From NCBI GenBank assembly GCA_040757595.1, contig JBFLWP010000012.1, positions 58,850 through 122,849 on the forward strand: a stretch of DNA of 64,000 nucleotides, in the 5' to 3' direction. Source of the stretch: Nitrospirota bacterium. GTDB taxonomy: Bacteria > Nitrospirota > Nitrospiria > Nitrospirales > Nitrospiraceae. Positions 36,304 through 44,048 of this stretch are shown piece by piece. The notes under the pieces were generated by a model, which was given only the letters and a program-made list of their open reading frames with translations, was not told where the DNA came from and did not search any database. The position numbers and the translations under genes were made by a program. Position 1 is the stretch's first letter. Each line of letters starts with the position of its first letter.

Positions 36304-37797
36304 TCACTTCTTCGGGACCCCCAAGAAACCCGGTGCGCTTTTTCTCGGCACGCTTTTTCTGGGCTCTGGCTTTTCGCCAATGGGCTCCTCGGAGACATCC
36401 TGTTGGGGTGAGGTCTGCACCGCGTGGCTGGGTTGCAGCTCGGCTAGGTCGACGAGCCGGAGGCTCCGTTTGAGAAACTCGGGGCTCCCGAGGAGCTGTG
36501 GCGTTTGCTCGTTGTTGAAGTCGCGCCGGGCCTTCCGTTCCACCTGCGGCTTGAGGTAATTGAAGATCTCGGCCAAATCCACCGATCCGTCCTTGTTCTT
36601 GTCCGCATCGCCGCGAAGGCCTTTGAGGAAGAAGTAGGTCAGCAGCCCATGGCTCTTTTGGTCATAGGTGCTGGAGACCTGATCGCCTTGGCTGGCCGCC
36701 AGCACGATGGTCTTCCCGCTGGCCAGGACCGGGTTCTCCACGGTCAGCATCATCGGCCGCATCCCCTTGCCGAGCACCGACCGGCCGCCAGCCCCGGAGA
36801 AGCAGGAATCCAGCATCACCACCACATCCTTCGCCGGCAGCTTGCCGACCTGCTCATAGAGTCGCTTCAGCGGATAGCCGGTCGCATCCACGAAAGTGGG
36901 ATCGCCGTCATAGGGCACCAGGTAGGCGTCGCCGGTCTTCGGATTCGGCGCGCCATGCCCGGAGTAGTAAATGAACACCGAGGCGCCCGGTTCGACCCGC
37001 TTGGGCAGCCAGTGCTCGATGTATTTCTCCAGATCGGTCTTCGCCGCCCGGTCGTTGAGCAGCACCGCGACATTTTCCTCCTCGTAGCCCATGACTTTGG
37101 TCAGATAGTCCCCCATGACTCTGGCATCGTGCGCGGCGAAGTCGGCTTTGGGGAGCTGCTGCCGGTACTGTTCGATCCCGATCACGATGGCATAGGCGTT
37201 GGGGTTCGGCGTCATCCGCACCCCCGGCAGACTGTCCACATCGCTGACGGAGGCAGCCGGGGCTTCGAGCTTGGATGGCGAGGGTGTGGGTGACGAGGAC
37301 ACGCCGAGCTTGGCCAATTCCCGCTCTTCAGCCTGCTCAAGCAGCCGTATGATCTTGGTGTATCCCTTGAGCTGGGCATACTGAATCGAGGTGCACATCT
37401 CGACGGCAAGCCCGCCACGGTCGCAGACCTGGACCTGGGCATTGTTCGTTTCGGCCCCCCGCTGCAACAGCAGTTGCACCAACTGTACGTTCCCCTCGCT
37501 CACGGCGATATCCAACGCGGTCGTTCCGTAGTCGTGCTTGGCATTGACGTCGGCGCCGCGGTCCAGCAGCAGCTTGGCGATCTCGAGATTGCCCGTTGAT
37601 GTGGCACACATGAGGGGAGTTTCTCCCGCATTCCATCCGCAGGCGCCCCTTTCATTGACATCCGTCCCCTGATCCAACAGCGCATTGATCCCTTTGACGT
37701 TGCCCTGTTCGACCGCCGTGCCCAGGGGCGTGGCACAGCCCGCCAAGAGTCCTGCCAGCACCATCGCTCCCAGCCCGACCCCGACACGTGCCATCAT
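36304..37797 (-). CDS. Ankyrin-repeat caspase-like (C14) lipoprotein, copy 1
   Basis: The signal peptide ends LLAGC, a lipobox. Three ankyrin repeats follow (GETPLMCATSTGNLEIAKLL, TTALDIAVSEGNVQLVQLLL), then a linker and a caspase domain (about 200-390) with catalytic FIYYSGHGAPNP (His near 280) and VVVMLDSCFSGAGGRS (Cys near 330). After the domain comes DKNKDGSVDLAE, a perfect 12-residue EF-hand loop, and RRDFNNEQTPQLLGSPEF. Metacaspase-like enzymes cut after Arg/Lys and some need Ca2+. It overlaps or abuts copy 2, has an aggtg Shine-Dalgarno site, and its C-terminal tail (KSVPRKSAPGFLGVPKK) is coded by a tandem repeat. Confidence 0.9.
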   Translation of the reverse strand: MMARVGVGLGAMVLAGLLAGCATPLGTAVEQGNVKGINALLDQGTDVNERGACGWNAGETPLMCATSTGNLEIAKLLLDRGADVNAKHDYGTTALDIAVSEGNVQLVQLLLQRGAETNNAQVQVCDRGGLAVEMCTSIQYAQLKGYTKIIRLLEQAEERELAKLGVSSSPTPSPSKLEAPAASVSDVDSLPGVRMTPNPNAYAIVIGIEQYRQQLPKADFAAHDARVMGDYLTKVMGYEEENVAVLLNDRAAKTDLEKYIEHWLPKRVEPGASVFIYYSGHGAPNPKTGDAYLVPYDGDPTFVDATGYPLKRLYEQVGKLPAKDVVVMLDSCFSGAGGRSVLGKGMRPMMLTVENPVLASGKTIVLAASQGDQVSSTYDQKSHGLLTYFFLKGLRGDADKNKDGSVDLAEIFNYLKPQVERKARRDFNNEQTPQLLGSPEFLKRSLRLVDLAELQPSHAVQTSPQQDVSEEPIGEKPEPRKSVPRKSAPGFLGVPKK

Positions 37798-37820
37798 AGC
37801 GCACCTCACTCCATTCCAAC

Positions 37821-39365
37821 TCACGGCGTCCGTTCCACCAGCTTGACGCCTTTGGCGAGCAATTCCGGACTCCCCAGCAGTTGTGGCGTCTGCTCGTTGT
37901 TGTATTCCCGCCTCGCTGTGCGCTCGACCTGCGGCTTGAGATAGGCGAACAATTCCCTCAAGTCCACCGACCCGTCCTTATTGCTGTCGGCCTCGCCTTG
38001 CAAGCCTTTCAGGAAGAAGTAGGTCAGCAGCCCGTGGCCCTTCTGGTCGTGGGTGCTGGAGACCTGATCCCCGGCGCTGGCCGCCAGGACCACCGTCTTA
38101 TTGCCGGCCAGCACCGGATTTTCGATCGAGAGCACCATCGGCCTCATCCCTTTCCCCAGCACCGACCGGCCGCCGGCCCCGGAGAAGCAGGAATCCAGCA
38201 TCACCACCACGTCCTTCGCCGGCAGCTTGCCCACCTGGTGATAGAGCCGCTTCAGGGCATACCCCGTCTCGTCCACAAAGCCTGGATCCCCGTCATAGGG
38301 AACCAAGTAGGCGTCCCCGGTCTTGGGATTGGGCGCGCCGTGACCGGAGAAATAGATGAAGACGGAGGCGTCCTTCTCCACCCGGTTCGGCAGCCACTTC
38401 TCGAAGTATTTCTCGATGTCCGCCTTCGCCGCCCGGTCGTTGAGCAGCAGCGCGACGTTTTCCTCCTGGTACCCCATGACCCTGGTCAGATAGTCGCTCA
38501 TGACCCGCGCATCGTGGGCCGCATAATCCGCCTTCGGCAGCTTGTTCCGATAGGTCTCGATGCCGATCAGGATCGCATAGGCGTTCGGCTTCGGCCTGGC
38601 CTTGACCGACGGCAGACGATCCACGTCGCTCGCCGGGACGGCCGGGGGCGGCGGAGCAGCAGGCGCGGGAGCCAGGGCGGGAGGCACTGCCGCCGCCCCG
38701 GACAGTCTGGCCTCGGCCTGCTGCAGCAGACGAATGATCCTCGTGTTCCCTTTTTCCTGCGCCACCGTCAGGGGCGGCCGCCAGTCCTTCATGATGTCAA
38801 TTTCCCTGCCCTTGACGCCGGGATATGCCCCGTGCTCCAGCAGCAATTGGACGACATCCGCATTCCCGGCGTCATGTACCGCCCACCAGAGAATCGGAGT
38901 GCCCCAGGCATCGGGTATCGCAACGTCCGCTCCACGATCCAACAACAATTTCACGACCTCCGTGTTCCCTGCGGATGCCGCCAGAGTCAAGGCAGTGAAG
39001 TGAAAGGGACTGTCCACGTTGTTTACTTGGGCGCCGTGGTCAAGCAACATCCGGACAACTTCAAGATGCCCCCGGCTCGCCGCCCGTTCCAACGGATAAG
39101 ACGCGTAGTTGAAGGAGCGGTACGGCACGTTGGGGTCCACTCCTCGTTTCAGAAACAAGTCCACAATCTGCAGGTTCCCAGCCCCTGCCGCATGCACGAA
39201 GGCTTCAGCGGCATCATCCTTGTCCTTGCCGGCGCCCTGGTCCAGCAGCGTCTGGACCCCTTGCATGTCTCCGCGTTCGACGGCGTTGTACAGCGCCGAA
39301 GCGCACCCGGTCAGTAGTCCCCCGATCAGCACCGCCCCCAGCACGACTCTGACGCGCATCCTCAT
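37821..39365 (-). CDS. Ankyrin-repeat caspase-like (C14) lipoprotein, copy 2
   Basis: A paralogue of copies 1 and 3: lipobox LLTGC, four to five ankyrin repeats (for example ALTLAASAGNTEVVKLLLDR), a Pro/Ala-rich linker, a caspase domain with FIYFSGHGAPNPKTGD and VVVMLDSCFSGAGGRS, and the EF-hand-like DSNKDGSVDLRE. The ATG at 39365 follows gaggtg and lies only 8 bp after the vapC stop, so vapBC and copies 2 and 1 are probably one transcript. The ankyrin arms differ more between copies than the protease domains do, suggesting different partners for a common enzyme. Confidence 0.9.
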   Translation of the reverse strand: MRMRVRVVLGAVLIGGLLTGCASALYNAVERGDMQGVQTLLDQGAGKDKDDAAEAFVHAAGAGNLQIVDLFLKRGVDPNVPYRSFNYASYPLERAASRGHLEVVRMLLDHGAQVNNVDSPFHFTALTLAASAGNTEVVKLLLDRGADVAIPDAWGTPILWWAVHDAGNADVVQLLLEHGAYPGVKGREIDIMKDWRPPLTVAQEKGNTRIIRLLQQAEARLSGAAAVPPALAPAPAAPPPPAVPASDVDRLPSVKARPKPNAYAILIGIETYRNKLPKADYAAHDARVMSDYLTRVMGYQEENVALLLNDRAAKADIEKYFEKWLPNRVEKDASVFIYFSGHGAPNPKTGDAYLVPYDGDPGFVDETGYALKRLYHQVGKLPAKDVVVMLDSCFSGAGGRSVLGKGMRPMVLSIENPVLAGNKTVVLAASAGDQVSSTHDQKGHGLLTYFFLKGLQGEADSNKDGSVDLRELFAYLKPQVERTARREYNNEQTPQLLGSPELLAKGVKLVERTP

Positions 39366-39373
39366 GTGACACC

Positions 39374-39769
39374 TCACAGCATCTCGAAGGCGTCGAGTTC
39401 ACCGGCTAGTCGGTCAAACGTGATCGTCCGATCGCACCCATGGCGACGATTGAGGATCCCGATGAGACAATCGGCAAAATCCGCCTTGCCTTTCTGGTAC
39501 AGGCGGAACGCCGTCCAGGCAGCCTGCACATCTTCGACTTCGAACTGGCTTGTCCTGAGGACTTTTTCCAACACTCCGGCGATAGTTTCCTTTGAATATC
39601 CGTAAGCGGTCTCAAGCACCCACACGAGTTCGCACAGTACGATCCGATTGATGAATCCGGGGCTCTCCCGCGTGCACCCACGCGTAATGAACTGCGAGGC
39701 CTTCCGGGATTGCCCGGGGTCGTCTTGCACCAGATACCGGACAAGGACGTTCGTGTCCAAACCGATCAC
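39374..39769 (-). CDS. vapC: VapC-type PIN-domain ribonuclease toxin
   Basis: The 131-residue product has the PIN acidic residues in MIGLDTNVLVRYL, VLCELVWVLE, KADFADCLIG and ITFDRLAG. VapC toxins cut tRNA or rRNA and are held by VapB. Its ATG overlaps the antitoxin TGA (39766-39769). It sits between two caspase-like genes in the same direction and close spacing, an unusual place for a toxin-antitoxin pair. Confidence 0.9.
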   Translation of the reverse strand: MIGLDTNVLVRYLVQDDPGQSRKASQFITRGCTRESPGFINRIVLCELVWVLETAYGYSKETIAGVLEKVLRTSQFEVEDVQAAWTAFRLYQKGKADFADCLIGILNRRHGCDRTITFDRLAGELDAFEML

Positions 39770-40005
39770 CGGCGCCCCCCGCGCTTGCGGATGGCCTGAT
39801 TCATGGCCTCCACGGTCACCGGCTTGGACGGCGGCTTGAGGATGCCGGCGAGTTCCGCCGCATCCACGGTCGCGGGAAGCACCACGACCCGTCCGTCGTC
39901 GTCCACGACGAATTCCAGGCGGTCACCCGGCTGCAAGTTCAGGCGTTCCCGGATCTCCTTGGGAATGGTCGTCTGGCCCTTGCTGGTCACGGTTGAGGTC
40001 GGCAT
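39766..40005 (-). CDS. vapB: AbrB/SpoVT-type antitoxin
   Basis: The 79-residue product is a swapped-hairpin AbrB protein: MPTSTVTSKGQTTIPKEIRE, then RLNLQPGDRLEFVVDDDGRV. The C-terminal half (VTVEAMNQAIRKRGGRR) would wrap the toxin. It leads the vapBC pair and should bind its own promoter, where an 8-bp inverted repeat is seen. Confidence 0.9.
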   Translation of the reverse strand: MPTSTVTSKGQTTIPKEIRERLNLQPGDRLEFVVDDDGRVVVLPATVDAAELAGILKPPSKPVTVEAMNQAIRKRGGRR

Positions 40006-40014
40006 TGCCAGCGT

Positions 40015-40051
40015 CCTTTCTACTTTAATGATTCCTTACCTTATAGAAAGG
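40015..40051. promoter_or_regulatory. vapBC operator/promoter with inverted repeat
   Basis: CCTTTCTA (40015-40022) and TAGAAAGG (40044-40051) form a perfect inverted repeat in front of vapB. A TATAAG box lies at its far arm on the minus strand, about 15 bases after TTGCAA. This arrangement suits autorepression by VapBC. Repression by VapBC could also control the downstream caspase genes. Confidence 0.5.
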
Positions 40052-40078
40052 ATGGCCAGATTGCAAGCCGGCCCGCCT

Positions 40079-41638
40079 TTACGGATTGGCCCGCTCGACC
40101 AGCCTGACGCCCTTCGTCAGCAGCTCCGTATTGCCCAGCAGTTGCGGCGTCTGCTCGTTGTGAAATTCCCGCCGGGCGGTGCGCTCTACGTTTGGTTTGA
40201 GGTAGTCGAAGACTTCGGCTAATTCGATGCGCCCGTCCTGGTTGCGATCCGCCTCGCCCTGCAGGCCCTTGAGGAAGAAGTAGGTCAACAGTCCATGACT
40301 CTTCTGCTCGTAAGTGCTGGAGACTTGCGCCCCGGAACTGGCGGCGAGCACCATAAGCTTGCCCTTGGCTAAGACCGGATTCTCCACCGAGAGCACCATC
40401 GGCCGCATCCCCTTCGCGATCACCGACCGGCCACCCGCGCCGGAGAAGCAGGAATCGAGCATCACGACGACTTCTTTGGCGGGAAGGGCCGCGAGCCGGT
40501 CATAGAGCCGGTCCAAGGGATAGCCGGTCTGGTCCACGAAAGCTGGATCGCCATCGTACGGGACGAGGAACGCCTTGCCGGTCTTCGGATTGGGCGCGCC
40601 ATGCCCGGAGAAGTAGATGAAGACCGCATCATCTTTCTCGACACGATCCGGCAGCCAGCCTTCGATGTACTTTTCTACCCCCGTCTTTGTCGCCCGGTCG
40701 TTGAGGAGCACGACCACATTCTCCTCCGCATAGCCGAGCGACTTGGTGAGATACTGCCCCATGACCTCGGCATCGTGGGCGGCGAAGTCGGCTTTGGGCA
40801 GCTTCTGTTGATACTGCTCGATGCCGACGATGACCGCATAGGCGTTCGCCCGGGCCTTCGCGCGCTGGACCGGCGGCGTATCCACGTCGCTGGTCGGGAC
40901 GCTGACGGCAGCCGGCGGTGCGGGAGCGACGGCAGCAGGAGGTAACGCGATCGTTGGAGTTGTTCCAAGCTGCCGCGCCTCAGCCTGCTGAAGGAGCCGC
41001 ACGATCTTGGTGTATCCCTTCTCTTGCGCAACCGCTAAGGGAGTACGGGGCGAGGACGTAAAGGTCCATTCCCGTCCCTTAATCCCCGGATCTGCACCAT
41101 GTCCCAACAAGAATTGCACGATCTCTGTTTTCCCTTCATGTGCCGCTATCCAAAGAGCCGTCTCGCCAGCGGCATCGTGGCTATTGACATCCGCTCCTCG
41201 CTCCAGCAGAAGCTGAACTATTGGCAAATCCCCTCTCCTTGCAGCAAAGAACAAGGCGGTTCCAGCATCTCCCTTCGCGACATCGGGATTAGCCCCGCGA
41301 TCAAGGAGAAGTCGTATGATCGGTAAATCACCCCTGGAGGCCGCAACTTGTAACGCGGTAAATTGTGTATGCAAGATACCCTCCGGCTTATTCACGTTGG
41401 CGCCGCGATCCAGCAAGAGCCGAACCACCTCCACATTGCCGCTCCTGACGGCCCCGACGAGGGGAAGATTCTCTCCATACGGGCCGGTTGTCTCATTTAT
41501 GGCTGCGCCTTGGTCCACCAGGGTCCGAACAGCATTCAGATCACCGCGTTCCGCCGCGTTGTACAACTCCGAGGCGCAGCCGGCCAACGCTCCCGCAAGG
41601 AGCGCTGCGCCCAGCACGATCCCGATGCGTGTCCCCAT
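40079..41638 (-). CDS. Ankyrin-repeat caspase-like (C14) lipoprotein, copy 3
   Basis: The 519-residue product from the ATG at 41638 (Shine-Dalgarno aggagg) has lipobox ALAGC and about six ankyrin repeats, the most of the three copies (for example GTALFFAARRGDLPIVQLLL). The caspase domain has FIYFSGHGAPNPKTGK and VVVMLDSCFSGAGGRS, followed by EF-hand-like DRNQDGRIELAE and EFHNEQTPQLLGNTE. It is separated from copy 2 by the vapBC pair and its promoter. Being lipid-anchored, the protease is predicted to act in the periplasm. Confidence 0.9.
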   Translation of the reverse strand: MGTRIGIVLGAALLAGALAGCASELYNAAERGDLNAVRTLVDQGAAINETTGPYGENLPLVGAVRSGNVEVVRLLLDRGANVNKPEGILHTQFTALQVAASRGDLPIIRLLLDRGANPDVAKGDAGTALFFAARRGDLPIVQLLLERGADVNSHDAAGETALWIAAHEGKTEIVQFLLGHGADPGIKGREWTFTSSPRTPLAVAQEKGYTKIVRLLQQAEARQLGTTPTIALPPAAVAPAPPAAVSVPTSDVDTPPVQRAKARANAYAVIVGIEQYQQKLPKADFAAHDAEVMGQYLTKSLGYAEENVVVLLNDRATKTGVEKYIEGWLPDRVEKDDAVFIYFSGHGAPNPKTGKAFLVPYDGDPAFVDQTGYPLDRLYDRLAALPAKEVVVMLDSCFSGAGGRSVIAKGMRPMVLSVENPVLAKGKLMVLAASSGAQVSSTYEQKSHGLLTYFFLKGLQGEADRNQDGRIELAEVFDYLKPNVERTARREFHNEQTPQLLGNTELLTKGVRLVERANP

Positions 41639-41639
41639 G

Positions 41640-41825
41640 GCTGGCCTCCTAGCCCGCACTGTTCACGACGATTCGTGACGAAACCGCGCAGACGCGTCGC
41701 GAGACAGGCGCGTGGAGCCGGGAGGGAGGCATACTCGTGCAGTATGTCGACCGACTGAGCAGTGAGCCCGCCTGTCGCAGCAGCGTATCCGCGGTTGCAG
41801 TAGAAGCGTTCATGAATATTGCGGG
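41640..41825. repeat. Candidate non-coding repeat element with hairpin
   Basis: This stretch between caspase copy 3 and the orphan vapB contains a perfect hairpin catact-cgtgc-agtatg near 41729-41747 and ends with tcatgaatattgcgggctaa. I have an impression, unverified, that similar sequences recur in Nitrospira genomes. It shows no open frame that looks coding, and it occupies the place where a vapC would be expected. Confidence 0.35.
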
Positions 41826-42029
41826 CTAAGCTACCCCCGCTCGAAGACTCTTGTGATCGTACTTGGCTCGAAACTTCACCCGGCCCCGCAATTCGCGCAG
41901 GTCTTTCCGGCGATGCATCGCGATGAATTCGCGCAAGGCGAGGTCCACCAGCTCTCGTTTGGTCCGGACCTGAGCGAATCGAAGCGCTTCCTTGATCAAG
42001 GCGTCGTCCAACTCGATGTTGGTGCGCAT
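41826..42029 (-). CDS. Orphan VapB-type antitoxin
   Basis: From the ATG at 42029 the 67-residue product begins MRTNIELDDALIKEALRFAQ, the ribbon-helix-helix pattern of the VapB family (DUF2191), and continues KRELVDLALREFIAMHRRKD. A VapC gene normally follows directly, but the next 186 bases downstream are non-coding, so the toxin has been lost. A sigma-70 promoter candidate precedes it. It could still repress or counter other toxins. Confidence 0.8.
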   Translation of the reverse strand: MRTNIELDDALIKEALRFAQVRTKRELVDLALREFIAMHRRKDLRELRGRVKFRAKYDHKSLRAGVA

Positions 42030-42050
42030 GGCGTACACCGCCCGCTGCAC

Positions 42051-42079
42051 AGTATGTTGTGTATATGCGATCCCGTCAA
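42051..42079 (-). promoter_or_regulatory. Candidate sigma-70 promoter of the orphan vapB
   Basis: Minus-strand TTGACG and CATACT are 17 bases apart, with the -10 box about 22 bases before the ATG at 42029. Confidence 0.45.
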
Positions 42080-42161
42080 GCGCGCCGGTCTCTTTCTTCT
42101 CTCCCGCTCGTTTCTTGTCTTTGCCGAAACCCCTGTGCTACCGTTCGTTGCGCGGGGAAAT

Positions 42162-42273
42162 CGTCATTGGTCAATCGTCATCCGTCAATCGTGAGAGAAT
42201 CAACCCGCATCTAGGCGTTGCTTGTGACTCCCATGACCGACCGCTCATCACCCATCACCCATCACCCATCACC
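42162..42273. repeat. Repeat-rich der leader with four catcacc tandem copies
   Basis: 42162-42197 holds cgtcattggtcaatcgtcat-type words like those at 24492. 42245-42273 is a perfect 7-bp tandem of catcacc. The two halves are not complementary to each other, so this looks like two half elements side by side. The tandem lies downstream of the first der ATG and is in frame with it. Confidence 0.6.
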
Positions 42274-43588
42274 GCTCCCGGTGATCGCCATCATCGGCCG
42301 GCCCAACGTGGGCAAGTCCACGCTGTTCAACCGCATCCTGGGCACCAGGAACGCGATCGTGGACGACGTGCCCGGCGTGACGCGCGACCGGAACTATGCG
42401 GACGGGTCTTTCCGAGGCCGGCCTTTTCGGCTCGTGGACACGGGCGGGCTGGATCCGGCCGCGACCGAGGGCATGCTCGCCCTCATCAAGCAACAGTCGC
42501 GGATCGCGATCGCCGAAGCGGACGTCCTCGTGCTCGTCATGGACGGACGGGCCGGTCTCACGCCGGCGGATGAAGAGATCGCCGGCCTCCTGCGCGGCGT
42601 GCGGAAGCCGGTCTTCTTCGCCGTCAACAAGATTGACACGCCCAAGTCGGAGCCCCTGCTGGCGGACTTCTACCGGCTCGGGCAGGATCGCCTCTTTCCC
42701 GTGTCGGCCGAGCACGGGATCGGCGTGGACGAGCTGTTGGACGCCGTCCATCCGCTGCTGCCGGAATCCGGGGACGGCCCCTCGGTAGCCGACCTGCCCC
42801 GGATCGCGATCGTGGGGCGGCCGAACGTGGGCAAGTCCACGCTGGTCAACAGCCTGCTGGGGGAGGAGCGGGTGCTGGTCAGCGATCTGCCCGGCACCAC
42901 GCGCGATCCGATTGACACGCTCGTGACCTACAAGGACCGGCGGTACGTGTTCACCGACACGGCCGGCATCCGGCGGCGCGGGAGGATCGAGCGGGGCATC
43001 GAGGGCTACAGCGTCGCCCGGGCCCTGCGCGCGATGGGTCGCTCGGACGTGGCCGTGCTGCTGCTGGACGGAGTCGAAGGCATCACCGAGCAGGACACGA
43101 AGGTCGCCGGGCTCGTGCTCAAGCAGGGCCGGGCCTGCGTGCTCGTCGTGAACAAGTGGGACCTGCGGGAAGGGGACGAGGCGGCCCGCGCCGACTACGA
43201 GGCCGACCTGCGTCGCCGGTTTTCGTTCCTGCCCTGGGCGCCGGTCCTGTTCGGATCGGCCCTGAAGCCGGACTCCGTGCAGGCGATCTTCCGGCTGCTC
43301 GACCGGGCGGTCGCGTCCTTCACCAGACGCGTCCCGACCGGCCCCTTGAACCAGTTTCTGCAGGCCCTCCTCGCCACCAACCCGCTGCCGGTCCGCAAGG
43401 GCAAGCCGTCCAAGGCGGTCAAGTCGGTGTTCATCACCCAGGTCGCCACGAAGCCTCCGGCCTTCGCGTTCTTCGTCGGCCACCCGGAGGACGTGGACAA
43501 GAACTACCTCCGTTTCCTGGAGAACCGCCTGCGCGAGCACTACGACTTTCTCGGGACGCCGGTCCGCATCCTGGTCAGAAGGAAATAG
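42233..43588 (+). CDS. der: GTPase Der (EngA), ribosome assembly
   Basis: Two tandem G domains are present: IAIIGRPNVGKSTLFNRILG, DTGG and NKID in the first, IAIVGRPNVGKSTLVNSLLG, DTAG and NKWD in the second, then the C-terminal KH-like domain ending FLGTPVRILVRRK. Der acts in 50S subunit assembly. The start is unclear: from the ATG at 42233 the first 15 residues (MTDRSSPITHHPSPL) are encoded by catcacc repeats. GTG 42281 would give the usual short N-terminus (V-IAIIGRPNVGKS), so the repeat may have been inserted at the old start. Confidence 0.95.
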   Translation: MTDRSSPITHHPSPLPVIAIIGRPNVGKSTLFNRILGTRNAIVDDVPGVTRDRNYADGSFRGRPFRLVDTGGLDPAATEGMLALIKQQSRIAIAEADVLVLVMDGRAGLTPADEEIAGLLRGVRKPVFFAVNKIDTPKSEPLLADFYRLGQDRLFPVSAEHGIGVDELLDAVHPLLPESGDGPSVADLPRIAIVGRPNVGKSTLVNSLLGEERVLVSDLPGTTRDPIDTLVTYKDRRYVFTDTAGIRRRGRIERGIEGYSVARALRAMGRSDVAVLLLDGVEGITEQDTKVAGLVLKQGRACVLVVNKWDLREGDEAARADYEADLRRRFSFLPWAPVLFGSALKPDSVQAIFRLLDRAVASFTRRVPTGPLNQFLQALLATNPLPVRKGKPSKAVKSVFITQVATKPPAFAFFVGHPEDVDKNYLRFLENRLREHYDFLGTPVRILVRRK

Positions 43589-43753
43589 CCGCACCGATTG
43601 TAGCGTCCCGCGCCTCGGAGGATTGCGCCCTGTAGCCTTTCACGCCAGCCCATTCCGGCCCTCTCCTGCTCGCCCAAGTCGAGGCCGATTCTAACTCTTT
43701 GAAAGATTGTCGTTTATTCTCCACCGCGACTTTGCCAGTCAAAACGCCTGGTT

Positions 43754-43769
43754 TGGCACGCCTCTGGCG
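43754..43769 (+). promoter_or_regulatory. Candidate sigma-54 promoter upstream of the DUF2892 gene
   Basis: TGGCACGCCTCTGGCG has a perfect -24 box (TGGCACG), 10 bases between GG and GC, and TGGC for TTGC at -12. The predicted start is about 50 bases before the ATG at 43831, which has a ggaggg Shine-Dalgarno site. Nothing else is seen in 43589-43830. Confidence 0.5.
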
Positions 43770-43830
43770 AATCCGTTCGACGGTTCGTGCCTCTATACCG
43801 GCGAAGCGGGAAAACCCGACGGAGGGAACC

Positions 43831-44034
43831 ATGACCCGACACGAGATGCGCGTGAACGACTGGCTCCGCCTGATTGCCGGCCTTTTCGTCCTGCTGGCCG
43901 TTTTTCTTGGCGCGACTGTCCATCCTTACTGGAACTACTTCGCCGCCTTCGTGGCCCTGAATCTGATCCAGTCCGCCTTCACCGGCTGGTGCCCGATGAT
44001 GGCGTTGCTCCGGCAGCTCGGGGTCCAGGACTAG
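43831..44034 (+). CDS. Small DUF2892 inner-membrane protein
   Basis: The 67-residue product (MRVNDWLRLIAGLFVLLAV and YWNYFAAFVALNLIQSAFTG, then WCPMMALLRQLG) has the two transmembrane helices and the GWCP motif of DUF2892, the domain attached to rhodanese in YgaP-type proteins. The lone Cys could carry sulfur, but no rhodanese gene is here. It is followed within 15 bp by the RND adaptor gene and may share its transcript. Confidence 0.85.
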   Translation: MTRHEMRVNDWLRLIAGLFVLLAVFLGATVHPYWNYFAAFVALNLIQSAFTGWCPMMALLRQLGVQD

Positions 44035-44048
44035 CGGAACGGGCTATA

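Noticed and set aside
42245..42273. CRISPR-like array of short repeats
   Set aside because: The catcacc units are 7-bp direct tandems without spacers, and no cas gene is present anywhere in the window.
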